A stretch of 64,000 nt of DNA from Shewanella canadensis (GTDB lineage Bacteria; Pseudomonadota; Gammaproteobacteria; Enterobacterales; Shewanellaceae), in the NCBI RefSeq assembly GCF_003966225.1, contig NZ_RXNU01000003.1, positions 1 through 64,000 of the forward strand. The letters run 5' to 3'. Under the pieces are notes generated by a model that was not told the DNA's origin, did no database searches, and was given only the letters and a program-made list of their open reading frames with translations. Numbering within the stretch: position 1 is the stretch's first letter; each line of letters opens with the position of its first letter. Made by a program: the position numbers and the translations under genes. Below, piece by piece: positions 38,220 to 47,028 of this stretch.

Positions 38220-38558
38220 ATGCCGCAAATTGTATTTTTACCCCACGAAGAATTGTGTCCCGATGGGGCTGTTATTGAAGCCAATGTAGGTGAATCAGTT
38301 TTAGATGTTGCTCTGAAAAATGGCATTCATATTGAACATGCTTGTGAGAAAGTTTGTGCATGTACTACCTGTCATGTCATTATCAGAGAAGGGTTTGATG
38401 AGCTTGAAGAGAGCGATGAACTCGAAGATGACATGCTGGATAAGGCGTGGGGTCTGGAACCTGAAAGTCGTCTTTCGTGCCAGACCAAAGTACCTGACTG
38501 TGACTTGGTTGTGGATATTCCCAAGTACACCATCAATATGGTGAGTGAAGGCAATTAG
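38220..38558 (+). CDS. fdx: [2Fe-2S] ferredoxin Fdx (isc type)
   Basis: 112-aa adrenodoxin-type ferredoxin. Cluster ligands are seen in CEKVCACTTC (C-x5-C-x2-C pattern) and the distal LSCQTK. It feeds electrons to cluster assembly on IscU. Normally followed at once by iscX; here a terminator and a 264-bp MITE-like element intervene. Confidence 0.98.
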   Translation: MPQIVFLPHEELCPDGAVIEANVGESVLDVALKNGIHIEHACEKVCACTTCHVIIREGFDELEESDELEDDMLDKAWGLEPESRLSCQTKVPDCDLVVDIPKYTINMVSEGN

Positions 38559-38580
38559 TTAATAGCGTGTAGTTTTAAAT

Positions 38581-38615
38581 AAGGGCAATAGCATCGTATG
38601 TTATTGCCCTTTTTT
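38581..38615 (+). terminator. Intrinsic terminator after fdx
   Basis: AAGGGCAATA...TATTGCCCTT stem extended by CAT/ATG in the loop region, followed by a T-run. It ends the isc operon before iscX. Confidence 0.9.
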
Positions 38616-38619
38616 GTTT

Positions 38620-38883
38620 ATACCAATCGGTTTAAAGATGTGATCGCTCAGCGAGAATTTAGCGCTTCTGAGGCAAGGCAACGAGTGAAGAGCATCGTTA
38701 TTCTACGTTTAAGCTCGTTAACGCAGCAACAGACACGCTAAAACTCGCCTTTCAGGAGTATTTTTGGCTGCCTACTTCTGCGTTGAAGGACATCACAAGG
38801 GAGCACCATTCCATCATCCATTCGCCTTGAATTAGTTTGCCAAAAAAACTCTGAGTAGATAACTTTCTTATACCGATTGGTAT
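38620..38883. mobile_element. MITE-like element between fdx and iscX
   Basis: A 264-bp non-coding block with perfect 12-bp terminal inverted repeats, ATACCAATCGGT (38620-38631) and ACCGATTGGTAT (38872-38883). It contains no open frame that could be a transposase. A 19-bp copy of its right end recurs at 40003-40021, and its left 60 bp has a diverged relative at 48197-48256. These features suit a non-autonomous miniature transposable element. The transposase family that moved it is not evident. Confidence 0.7.
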
Positions 38884-38942
38884 TAGTCTCTAAAAATGCT
38901 GTCTATACTTTTACTAAACTTAAAGTAATGCCGGAGATTAAG

Positions 38943-39140
38943 ATGTCACTAAAATGGATAGACTCACTGGATATAGCATTAGACTTATTGGAGAAGCATC
39001 CGGATGTAGATCCTGAAAAAATCCTGTTTACCGATCTGCGAGAATGGATCTTAGCACTGGACTCTTTCGACGATGATCCCGCTCACTGCAATGAGCGTAT
39101 CTTAGAGGCCGTACAAGCTAACTGGATAGCCGAAAGTTGA
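38943..39140 (+). CDS. iscX: Isc-associated protein IscX
   Basis: 65-aa acidic protein (MSLKWIDSLDIALDLLEK...). It binds IscS and iron and modulates sulfur transfer; in E. coli (66 aa) it is the last isc gene. FTDLREWILALDSFDDDP is the conserved core. GGAG precedes the ATG at 38943; 22 upstream in-frame codons run into the inserted repeat and are discarded. Separation from fdx by a terminator and a MITE means it probably needs its own promoter; TATACT at 38904-38909 is a possible -10. Confidence 0.95.
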   Translation: MSLKWIDSLDIALDLLEKHPDVDPEKILFTDLREWILALDSFDDDPAHCNERILEAVQANWIAES

Positions 39141-39420
39141 ACGAGGTTACCATCTTCTTATAGGACCACATTACCTGTCTATTCAATCCTCGTTATACCG
39201 AGCACTTGAGCTGATAACCATTAGCATCTAGATATGCAGTGGCCTCTGCTTAACTGTAACTTTCGGTGGTTTTTTGAGAGAAACGTGCCTTCGATCTGCT
39301 TACTCAATATCACTCTTTGATGGATATCTCACACCTTGGACTATAAAGGTAGGATTTTCCCGATAAATTTCGTATAATCCGCGCGAATTAAAAACCTGAT
39401 TATAAAAAAGGAAGCTTCTC

Positions 39421-39852
39421 ATGGCTATCGAACGTACTTTTTCTATCATTAAGCCCGATGCAGTTGCAAAGAACAACATTGGTGCTATCTACAACCGTTT
39501 TGAAACTGCTGGCCTGAAAATCATCGCTTCTAAAATGATCCACCTAAGCAAAGAGCAAGCTGAAGGCTTCTATGCTGAGCACAGCGAACGTCCTTTCTTT
39601 GGTGCACTAGTTGCGTTCATGACTTCTGGTCCAATCATGGTTCAGACTCTTGAAGGCGAAAATGCAGTTCTTGCTCACCGTGAGATCTTAGGTGCAACAA
39701 ACCCAGCTGAAGCGGCTCCTGGTACTATCCGTGCTGATTTCGCTGAAAGCATCGATGAAAATGCCGCTCATGGTTCTGATTCTGTTGCTTCTGCAGAGCG
39801 TGAAGTTGCATACTTCTTCAGCGCTGAAGAGTTATGCCCACGCACTCGTTAA
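39421..39852 (+). CDS. ndk: Nucleoside diphosphate kinase
   Basis: 143-aa enzyme equalising nucleoside triphosphate pools. The start [21 protein letters not shown] and the phosphohistidine motif NAAHGSDS are diagnostic. AAGGAAG precedes the ATG. It closes the conserved isc-ndk neighbourhood and has its own terminator. Confidence 0.98.
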   Translation: MAIERTFSIIKPDAVAKNNIGAIYNRFETAGLKIIASKMIHLSKEQAEGFYAEHSERPFFGALVAFMTSGPIMVQTLEGENAVLAHREILGATNPAEAAPGTIRADFAESIDENAAHGSDSVASAEREVAYFFSAEELCPRTR

Positions 39853-39871
39853 TTCGAATGCTGGATGAAGA

Positions 39872-39898
39872 AAAGAAGCCTAATGGCTTCTTTTTTTT
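39872..39898 (+). terminator. Intrinsic terminator of ndk
   Basis: AAGAAGCC/GGCTTCTT stem with TAAT loop and a long T-run to 39898. Confidence 0.92.
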
Positions 39899-40797
39899 GA
39901 TCTTAAGTCGGCTTATTCGCTCTCTATCTCTATCTTCGTCAAATGCGGAGTTAAATCCTTTCTTTAAATCCTATACGATGCCATGTCACCTCAAAACAGT
40001 GCTTATACCGATTGGTATTAGATGCACTCGTTTCATCTGTAAACGCTCTTAGCGACCAACTGATATGTTTAAGGTTTAATCTTGATATCAGGCTCTGATC
40101 CTCATCTTGAAACGTTCCATAAACTGTCATGATTTTACAGTCTGATGGTCAGCTTTTGATAGATAAGCTGTTACGGAAATTAACGTAGAGACTGTGTAAT
40201 GACATTAAAGCTTGCCTGGATATGATTTTATTCTTTGAGTTAGTCGTTTAAGTTGGAAACAGCTGTTAATAATATGTAATTGGATGCCCTTGTTGTTAGC
40301 TGAGTATATTGATTGGATTTGGTGTGCATGATGATGGATTTTATTTATTGTTTCTGCACGCTGGTGTGGGGTTGGTATATATTCTTCTTGTTATTTACGA
40401 TGCCTGAATTTATTGCTTGCCCAGTTTTTCATTGAATTTTTACTTAACCGAATTCATACAGTCGTATCTTGTTGTAACAACCCTCCACCTCGTGAATCAG
40501 TATATTTTAAATATCACTAGTTTAATTGCTTTTATTTTAAAGTATTGATCTGGTGTGTTTTTTCTGTCGTTAAGGCTGCGCTGGTGCTGGTTTTGTTAAT
40601 CTATTTGTATCAAATCTTTTCACTAAGGTTATTTAATTGTGATCTCTGTTGACTTGCGTAGCATATTTTAACAATATTTAAAGGGAGGTAGTTAACCTTT
40701 GGTTTACCTTTAGTTTAAAGCCTGAACAATAAAACAATAATTATTATTAAATTGTTACCTGCTTATTTATTGAGTGGTTAATGATGAGGGAGAAAAT
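39899..40797. other. Long AT-rich non-coding region upstream of the TonB receptor
   Basis: About 900 bp without a credible gene. It holds the solo repeat at 40003-40021. Base composition becomes markedly AT-rich after 40240, as in long leaders of regulated outer-membrane receptor genes. I could not find a Fur box or a clear -35/-10 pair. Confidence 0.55.
40003..40021. repeat. Solo copy of the MITE terminal repeat
   Basis: TTATACCGATTGGTATTAG is identical to 38868-38886, the right end of the element between fdx and iscX. It has no partner end nearby, so it is a fragment or a separately dispersed palindrome-like repeat. Confidence 0.75.
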
Positions 40798-43419
40798 ATG
40801 AACTCTTTGACCTTAACAGCAAAAGCCGTACGCACTACTTTAATCGCTGCCGCTGCAACCAGTGTTGCTTTCTCAGGATTAGCGTTTGCTGAAGAGCAGA
40901 GCGAAGGTGCTAAAGTCGAACGAATTGAAGTGACAGGTTCTCGAATTCAAAGAACCGACATGGAAACGGCAAGTCCGGTTACCGTGATTGATGCCAGCGC
41001 AATCAAAGCTGCCGGTGCAATTTCTATCGATGAAGTACTACAAAAGATGACCGCCACTGGTGGCGCAATGACAAATCCAGGTATCAATAATGGGTCTCAA
41101 GGTAACGCCTCTATCAATTTAAGAGGCTTAGGCTCACAACGAACCTTAGTATTGGTCAATAACCGCCGTATGGTTAATTCGGGTACGGGCGCCGCTTCAA
41201 CGGTAGATTTGAACACCATTCCTGTGTCTATGATTAAACGCATCGAAGTACTAAAAGATGGTGCTTCTTCGGTATATGGTTCCGATGCTGTAGCCGGTGT
41301 TGTGAACATTATTCTTAAAGATGACTTCGAAGGTTTAGAGGCTAATGTTCAAACAGGTGTTTCCGGTCAGGGAGATGCAAACAAAACCAGTTTCGATCTC
41401 ACCATGGGTGGCAGCTTTGACCGCGGTAACGTCGTTATGGGTCTGCAGTACATGGATCGTGGCGAAGCGAGCATGGCAGACCGCGACGCAACACAGTGTG
41501 ACTATGCCGAGCGTGAAGATGCCAATGGCAATCTAGAGCTGTATTGCGGTGGTAGTTCATATACCCCTGGTGGCCATATTTGGGGACCTGAAGGTCGTGA
41601 TTCTTTGCAGGGTAGTCTTGATGGAACTTGGCATGAATTTACCGACGATGATAAGTATAACTACAATGCGTCGAGTTACTTATATACACCAATGCAGCGT
41701 CTTAACCTGACTGCTTTAGGTAACTTCGAACTTACGGATTCGATTAATCTGTTCAGTGAAGCTATGTACTCTAAGCGCTGGTCTGAGCAACAGATGGCAC
41801 CACAGCCGATATGGACTGACACATTCGCCTATACCGAAGCCATGGGAGATAGCCTATTAGAGCACGGTTACGAATATGGTGATGAATTAGACTATGGACG
41901 TCGTATGGCCGATGTCGGAAACCGTGAATTTTCTCAGGTTGTTGATACGGTTCGCGTTGTCGTTGGATTGGACGGTATGTTAGACAATGGTTGGATCTGG
42001 GATACCTCTGTTAACTACGGACGTAATGACTCGGTTGACCGTCTAGCAAACCTTATCAATATGGGCTCTGTAAATACTGGTATTGAAGAGGGGACGTTTA
42101 ATCCACTAGATCAAGCTTCCTGGTCCCAAGAAAATATGACTGAGTATTTATATACCGAGCTTAATTCCGGTGGTAGTGAGATGTTTATCGTATCCGCTAA
42201 CCTTTCTGGTGAGGTTTTAGAGTTGCCTGCGGGCTACCTGGGCTTTGCAACGGGACTAGAGCATAGAACGGAAAAAGCGTGGTTTATCCCTGATTCTTTA
42301 ACATCGCAAGGTATGGCAAATGACCCTAAAGTCGAGCCAACGGGTGGGGAATATGATGTTACTGAAGCGTATTTAGAGTTAGCTATTCCATTATTGTCAG
42401 GCGTATTCTTAGCCGAACAAGTCGATCTGAGTGCGGCGGTCAGATATTTTGATTACAGTACTTTTGGTAGTGATAGCACCTGGAAACTGGGTTTGACCTG
42501 GCGTGTGACCGATGAATTTATGCTTCGTAGTGTAGCTTCAACGGCATTCAGAGCTCCATCAGTCGATGAGTTATATTCGGGTAAGTCACCCTCGTTCGAT
42601 CAAGTTGAACATCCGGTAGGTCAAGACCAAGCGGAAGTGACGCGCGGTGGTAACCCTGATCTGACACCGGAAGAGGCTGAAACCTTTACCGCAGGTTTTG
42701 TCTATTCACCTTCATGGTTTGATGGTTTCTCGGTAACAGCGGATTACTATGATATCTCGATAACTAACTCAATTGCCTTGGTTGACTCGCAGTACATTGT
42801 TGATCAGTGTATGGATGCACAGGGTAACCCAATCAATACAGAAACAAGTCTGTGTCAGTCTGCCGATATCAAGATGGGCGGTGGTAATCGAATCATCTTT
42901 AACAACCAGCTACAGAACATTGGTGCTGAAAACACTTCAGGTATTGATATTAACTTAGCTTATGCCTTCGATGCTGTTGGACTTGCATGGACAACGAGTT
43001 TAGATTCGACTATTTTGCTCGAGAACGAATCTATTATCTTAGGTGAGTCTATCGATTATGCGGGTCTTATCACGTCAGGTAGTGGCGGGTTTGCAAAGTA
43101 TAAGACTAATTTTGACTTAGGTGTAGAAGGGGATAGTTGGGGCGCACACTATCAGGCACGATATATCTCTGGAATGGACAGTTATGCGTGTCAAAGTGAG
43201 CCATCTTCTTGTTATGCACCATCGACAGATAGCATCATCTATCACGATGTTTCAGCTACTTACTTCCTTCCTCAAGGATGGACGCTGTCAGCTGGCATAA
43301 ATAACTTATTCGATGAAGAGGCTCCATATTACACAGGTAATAACGATGCCAACACAGATCCCTACACTTACGATACGTTAGGACGCTATTTCTTCTTGCA
43401 AGCGAGCGTAAAATTATAA
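40798..43419 (+). CDS. TonB-dependent outer-membrane receptor
   Basis: 873-aa receptor. The signal peptide ends LAFA at residue 31. A TonB-box region and plug domain follow (about 38-165: RIEVTGSRIQRTDMETASPV, NLRGLGSQRTLVLVNNRRM, IEVLKDGASSVYGSDAVAGV). The remaining sequence is a 22-strand beta barrel ending FFLQASVKL. GAGGGAG is about 6 nt before ATG 40798. The barrel loops are acidic and contain several cysteines (CDYAERED, CQSEPSSC). The substrate is unknown; no transporter or enzyme genes sit beside it, and no Fur box was found. Confidence 0.93.
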   Translation: MNSLTLTAKAVRTTLIAAAATSVAFSGLAFAEEQSEGAKVERIEVTGSRIQRTDMETASPVTVIDASAIKAAGAISIDEVLQKMTATGGAMTNPGINNGSQGNASINLRGLGSQRTLVLVNNRRMVNSGTGAASTVDLNTIPVSMIKRIEVLKDGASSVYGSDAVAGVVNIILKDDFEGLEANVQTGVSGQGDANKTSFDLTMGGSFDRGNVVMGLQYMDRGEASMADRDATQCDYAEREDANGNLELYCGGSSYTPGGHIWGPEGRDSLQGSLDGTWHEFTDDDKYNYNASSYLYTPMQRLNLTALGNFELTDSINLFSEAMYSKRWSEQQMAPQPIWTDTFAYTEAMGDSLLEHGYEYGDELDYGRRMADVGNREFSQVVDTVRVVVGLDGMLDNGWIWDTSVNYGRNDSVDRLANLINMGSVNTGIEEGTFNPLDQASWSQENMTEYLYTELNSGGSEMFIVSANLSGEVLELPAGYLGFATGLEHRTEKAWFIPDSLTSQGMANDPKVEPTGGEYDVTEAYLELAIPLLSGVFLAEQVDLSAAVRYFDYSTFGSDSTWKLGLTWRVTDEFMLRSVASTAFRAPSVDELYSGKSPSFDQVEHPVGQDQAEVTRGGNPDLTPEEAETFTAGFVYSPSWFDGFSVTADYYDISITNSIALVDSQYIVDQCMDAQGNPINTETSLCQSADIKMGGGNRIIFNNQLQNIGAENTSGIDINLAYAFDAVGLAWTTSLDSTILLENESIILGESIDYAGLITSGSGGFAKYKTNFDLGVEGDSWGAHYQARYISGMDSYACQSEPSSCYAPSTDSIIYHDVSATYFLPQGWTLSAGINNLFDEEAPYYTGNNDANTDPYTYDTLGRYFFLQASVKL

Positions 43420-43443
43420 TCTAGTTCGTTACAACATAAACAT

Positions 43444-43472
43444 AAAAAGTCGGCTTAACCGCCGACTTTTTT
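43444..43472 (+). terminator. Intrinsic terminator of the TonB receptor gene
   Basis: AAAAAGTCGGC/GCCGACTTTTTT stem with 6-nt loop TTAACC; near-symmetric A/T flanks also allow minus-strand use. Confidence 0.9.
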
Positions 43473-43578
43473 ATGTTGTAATTAACATAATCTGTAGCTG
43501 GCTATAACGATTAATCACAGGCACACGGAAGAGCAATGAGAGTTCAAAGTCGAAAGGAAAATCTCCGGCTTGATGAGG

Positions 43579-43932
43579 CTAATGCGTCAGCCTAAGCTCT
43601 TGTCTGTGTTCGTGCTCATACTGCTCGGCACAATTTTCACATCTTTGCTCTATTGGATCCTTGGCTAAACGTTCAGGCTCAATCACGCTTTCGCAATCAG
43701 AGCACAAACCATAGAGTCCAATATCTAATTGGCAGATGGCCGCATCCAGTTTCGTCAATTTTAAAAATAGCGGATTATCACATAAGGTGGCTTTGGTAAG
43801 TACCTCAATAATTTCGCAAAGAGAGGATGCTTCAGTGTCCAGAGATACCTGATTGATTTCTGCAAGCGCACCAATCTCTTTCCTGAGATGTGTTTCAAGC
43901 TGCGACAGTTCATGTCTGATATGGGATATGCT
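43579..43932 (-). CDS. TraR/DksA-type zinc-finger protein
   Basis: 118-aa protein. An N-terminal coiled-coil region (RHELSQLETHLRKEIGALAEI...) is followed by a C4 zinc finger, CSDC...CENC, with about 17 residues between the pairs, and a charged helical tail. DksA-like proteins enter the RNA polymerase secondary channel and, with ppGpp, adjust transcription. It is shorter than DksA (151) and may be a paralogue. A GTG start at 43932 with AGG upstream is preferred; an ATG at 44010 adds 26 unconserved residues. Confidence 0.82.
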   Translation of the reverse strand, partial: SISHIRHELSQLETHLRKEIGALAEINQVSLDTEASSLCEIIEVLTKATLCDNPLFLKLTKLDAAICQLDIGLYGLCSDCESVIEPERLAKDPIEQRCENCAEQYEHEHRQELRLTH

Positions 43933-44152
43933 CACGAAAATATGCCTAGTTATTGACTTACGGACATTAAGTCTAAACAGGTGAGGCTGTTTGACTATGA
44001 CTAAGATCAAGACTCAGTCATATTTTCTCCATGAAAATCCCTTATCGGCACAGATCTGACCTCTCCGGTTGGGATAATTTGTCCTATGTCAAAGAATAAG
44101 CGAACAAAATTACCATATCAGCCGACAATATGAGATCGAATGATTTTTATAC

Positions 44153-45079
44153 TCAGGCTTTTAATGCCGCTAAAATATCGGTCGTTTGTTTCATGACTCT
44201 AACTTGCCTGAACAAGAGGTCGGCTTCTTCATACTGCAGGACGATAAACCTAAGCCACTGTTTAATTCGTGCCGGGTAGTATTTCTCTTTTGTACTGACT
44301 ATTTCATATTCAGAATATTGAAGCAGAAGTTGCTTCACCTCATCCCATGGCATGATTTTCTGTGACCCTTTTAGGACGTGAGCAAGGTTGGGAACGGCTA
44401 ATGCTCCGCGACCCACCATGACATCACTGCAACCACTCACTGTCTGACATTTTTGGTAGTCTTCCAGGTTCCAAATTTCGCCGTTGGCAATGACAGGAAT
44501 AGAGATAGCCTCTCTGATTTGGTGGATATATTCCCAGTGAGCAGGCGGCCTATAGCCTTCCTCTTTGGTTCGGGCGTGTACTGTCAACTCTGTCGCTCCG
44601 GCGGCTTCAATTGCCTGTGCAATTTCGACACAACGGCTTTTATCATCCCAGCCTAACCTTATCTTGGCCGATACTGGATGATTATCTGGTACAGCCTCTC
44701 TCACTGACTGCGTCACCTGATAGATAGTCTCAGGCTCTTTAAGCAGGGCTGCACCGCCATTACTGCGGTTAACCATGGGAGCCGGACAACCAAAATTTAG
44801 ATCTACGCCACGAGAGCCTAGCTCAATTGCGCGATTGGCATTTTCAGCCATCCAGTTGGGGTGTTGCCCCAAGAGTTGCAGTCGTACCGGTGTTCCGGCC
44901 TGAGTTTTGCTGTCGTTGGCCAGTTCCGCGCATAATCGATAAAAGACTTTCTCTGGGAGGAGTTGATCTACGACGCGAATAAACTCACTGACCACCAGAT
45001 CGTATCCGCCTACGCTGGTGAGTAGTGAACGCATCGGTGCATCGGCAACGCCTTCCATCGGAGCAAGTATTACGCGCAT
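44153..45079 (-). CDS. dusC: tRNA-dihydrouridine(16) synthase DusC
   Basis: 308-aa FMN enzyme that reduces U16 of tRNA. The start MRVILAPMEGVADAPMR, the catalytic Cys in DLNFGCPAPMVNRSNGG, TVHARTKEEGY and VIANGEIWN are Dus motifs. Similarity to E. coli DusC (RVVDQLLPEKVF, LQLLGQ, SGCSDVMVGRGAL) is stronger than to DusA or DusB. Single gene. Confidence 0.95.
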   Translation of the reverse strand: MRVILAPMEGVADAPMRSLLTSVGGYDLVVSEFIRVVDQLLPEKVFYRLCAELANDSKTQAGTPVRLQLLGQHPNWMAENANRAIELGSRGVDLNFGCPAPMVNRSNGGAALLKEPETIYQVTQSVREAVPDNHPVSAKIRLGWDDKSRCVEIAQAIEAAGATELTVHARTKEEGYRPPAHWEYIHQIREAISIPVIANGEIWNLEDYQKCQTVSGCSDVMVGRGALAVPNLAHVLKGSQKIMPWDEVKQLLLQYSEYEIVSTKEKYYPARIKQWLRFIVLQYEEADLLFRQVRVMKQTTDILAALKA

Positions 45080-45525
45080 TGTATAACTCTTCTTTGATTA
45101 ACTAATTTTAAAGGTGAGCCGATTCTCTTGCGGATAACTCAGAGAAGGTCGCAGTCGACTATTTCTGTAGACCGTTTCCTTTTAGTATCAGGAGTCACGG
45201 TGCAGTCTGGTTATTCGAAGACCGAGTATTTTAGCACTCTGAAAGATAACGCCCCCCTTCAAACGGCCGAGCATTCTACCTTAAGCGTGCAGGCGATACA
45301 AAAGTTGCCTATGCAGGGACAAACCTCAGAACATTTTTTCGTAATACGATGCTTTGTTAGGCAAAACCCAAAAGTTGCGCTTATGCTAATAATGCGTCAT
45401 AAGCGTGACCCCGGTAAAATTTTTGAAATAAATTTGAAGTGTGTCGGGTCTATTATTGCGAGCCAGCTAACAACATTTTGGTTGGTAACCCAAATCTAAT
45501 ATTTTTAATTTGAAAGGAAGACATT
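45080..45525. other. Gene-free region between dusC and hvfA
   Basis: 446 bp with one open frame (45128-45499) whose product has no family features and which I reject as a gene. Close to hvfA, 45478-45488 reads GGTT-GGT-AACC, a small inverted repeat that could be an operator, followed by TAATAT at 45497-45502. No metal-regulator box was recognised. Confidence 0.5.
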
Positions 45526-46020
45526 ATGAATTTAGTTAAAAAGACCGCTATTGCTGCAGCCTTAGGCACTGTTGTTATCGGTTCAGCATTTGCTGCTGAG
45601 GTTCAAGCTAACCCATTCGGTTATAGTCAAATGGAAGCGGGTTACCAGCTTGTTGATAGTGAAGGCAAGTGTGGCGGCGATATGAAGAAAGGCAAAGAGG
45701 GCAAGTGCGGTGAAGGGAAGTGCGGCGAAGGCATGAAGAAAGGCAAAGAGGGAAAATGCGGGGAAGGCATGGCTAAAGGCAAAGAGGGCAAGTGTGGTGA
45801 AGGTAAGTGCGGCGAGGGGATGAAGAAAGGGAAGGAAGGCAAGTGCGGGGAAGGCATGGCTAAAGGAAAAGAGGGCAAATGCGGTGAAGGTAAGTGTGGT
45901 GAGGGCATGAAAAAAGGCAAAGAAGGTAAGTGTGGTGAAGGAATGAGTAAAGCCAAAGAGGGGAAATGTGGCGAAGGCATGAAGAAAGGCAAAGAAGGTA
46001 AGTGTGGCGGCGACATGTAA
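45526..46020 (+). CDS. hvfA: HvfA-type RiPP precursor with twelve EGKCG motifs
   Basis: 164-aa secreted precursor. A Sec signal peptide (1-23, cleavage AFA-A) is followed by a short linker and a low-complexity core built from EGKCG, EGM and KKGK. I count twelve EGKCG motifs, each with one Cys. The core alternates 17-residue units (two EGKCG) and 12-residue units (one EGKCG). In the related Haemophilus HvfA the Cys of EGKCG becomes a copper-binding oxazolone/thioamide pair. AAGGAAG precedes the ATG. The modifying enzyme and its partner follow in the same operon. Export with many thioamide sites suits periplasmic copper buffering. Confidence 0.93.
   Translation: MNLVKKTAIAAALGTVVIGSAFAAEVQANPFGYSQMEAGYQLVDSEGKCGGDMKKGKEGKCGEGKCGEGMKKGKEGKCGEGMAKGKEGKCGEGKCGEGMKKGKEGKCGEGMAKGKEGKCGEGKCGEGMKKGKEGKCGEGMSKAKEGKCGEGMKKGKEGKCGGDM
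45660..46017 (+). repeat. In-gene tandem repeats of hvfA
   Basis: DNA repeats with alternating 51- and 36-nt units (87-nt composite, about three copies plus partial units) encode the EGKCG core. Units differ at synonymous positions, showing that the array is old and selected at protein level. Confidence 0.85.
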
Positions 46021-46092
46021 AGCAACCCGAAAGAGCGGTCACTTTGCCCATCGTATCTGATGCTGGCGTACGGGTGAGGCTTGTTGGTGTCA

Positions 46093-46118
46093 TTAAGGCC
46101 GGTATCTACTGGCCTTAA
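46093..46118 (+). terminator. Intra-operon hairpin between hvfA and hvfB
   Basis: TTAAGGCC/GGCCTTAA perfect 8-bp stem with a 10-nt loop. A T-rich tract appears about 20 nt later. It could be a partial terminator or a 3'-end stabiliser giving more precursor than enzyme. Confidence 0.6.
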
Positions 46119-46191
46119 TCGTCTTCGGGCATCGAGTTTGTTTTATTTTTTGTTTTTGTCTTGAGTAAAGTGAGCATAATTGGGAGAGGCT

Positions 46192-47028
46192 ATGAGTGAA
46201 CAAGCCAAAGTTGGCCTTGGTCTAAGACGTGAAATGTTAGATGAGTTTTGCGACTCAATTCCTGAATCCATTGATTTTTTTGAAGTGGCCCCCGAAAATT
46301 GGATGACGCTAGGTGGAAAGTTTGGGCGACAGTTTAAGCAACTGACCGAGCAAAAGCCTTTTTATTGTCATGGTTTGTCATTGTCTATAGGGGGGCCATC
46401 GCCACTCGATATTCAGTTTGTTAAAGATATAAAAGCTTTTATGGATCTGCATAATATCTCTATCTACTCTGAACATTTAAGTTATTGTTCAGGTTCCGGG
46501 CATATGTATGATCTCATGCCGATCCCTTTCACCCAAGAGGCGGTCATGCATGTTGTAAAAAGGGTCAAGCAGGTTGAAGATATTCTTGAAAGGCCGTTGA
46601 TTCTAGAAAATGTCTCTTTTTATGCGGCTCCGGGAGCTGAGATGACGGAGCTTGAATTTGTTAACGCTGTTCTAAGTGAAGCTGATTGTAAGCTCTTACT
46701 CGATGTGAATAACATCTATGTTAATTCGGTTAACCATCACTATGATCCCTGTCAGTTTTTAAGGGCTATGCCGACCGAGCGTATTGCTTATTTACATATT
46801 GCTGGCCATTACGAAGAAGCTAAAGATCTTATTGTTGATACTCATGGAGCCGATATTGTCTCGCCCGTGTGGCAATTACTCCAAACGTGTTATGAGGCTC
46901 ATGGGGTGCATCCCACTCTTTTGGAGAGAGACTTCAATATTCCCACAACCTCTGTATTACTCAATGAAATAGATCAGATCCATGATCATCAGCATGCACA
47001 GTCAGGGCTACTATCGAGGAGTGCATAA
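46192..47028 (+). CDS. hvfB: MNIO-type RiPP maturase (DUF692)
   Basis: 278-aa TIM-barrel multinuclear non-heme iron-dependent oxidase. Residues fitting the iron ligands are His60, Glu94, His95, Glu139, Asn140, Asp171, Asn173, His202, His206, Asp216, His218 and Glu245 (GLSLSIGG, SEHLSY, LILENVS, LLLDVNN, LHIAGH, DTHG, LLERD). It should convert precursor cysteines with oxygen to oxazolone/thioamide. GGGAGAGG precedes the ATG at 46192. Its TAA overlaps the hvfC ATG by one base (TAATG). Confidence 0.93.
   Translation: MSEQAKVGLGLRREMLDEFCDSIPESIDFFEVAPENWMTLGGKFGRQFKQLTEQKPFYCHGLSLSIGGPSPLDIQFVKDIKAFMDLHNISIYSEHLSYCSGSGHMYDLMPIPFTQEAVMHVVKRVKQVEDILERPLILENVSFYAAPGAEMTELEFVNAVLSEADCKLLLDVNNIYVNSVNHHYDPCQFLRAMPTERIAYLHIAGHYEEAKDLIVDTHGADIVSPVWQLLQTCYEAHGVHPTLLERDFNIPTTSVLLNEIDQIHDHQHAQSGLLSRSA

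Noticed and set aside
39250..39285. Third TGTAAC-N17 promoter before ndk
   Set aside because: TGTAAC occurs, but the position of the -10 reads GAGAAA, not CGTATC.
39834..40052. 72-aa frame overlapping the end of ndk
   Set aside because: It overlaps ndk and its terminator and runs through the solo repeat, so it is a chance frame.
40600..40797. Fur box upstream of the TonB receptor
   Set aside because: The AT-rich ATAATTATTATTAAAT stretch has no proper GATAAT-type repeat arrangement.
45128..45499. 123-aa open frame upstream of hvfA
   Set aside because: The product has no signal peptide, domain or sensible composition pattern, and a promoter for hvfA is expected here; treated as non-coding.
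45485..45514. ECF promoter for hvfA matching the sigma island
   Set aside because: GGTAAC is present, but the CGTATC box at N17 is not; the resemblance TAACC-N20-TGAA to the region before the sigma gene has the wrong spacing for an ECF promoter.
45660..46017. CRISPR-like repeat array
   Set aside because: Repeats are in frame, have no unique spacers and encode the EGKCG core; no cas genes are present.
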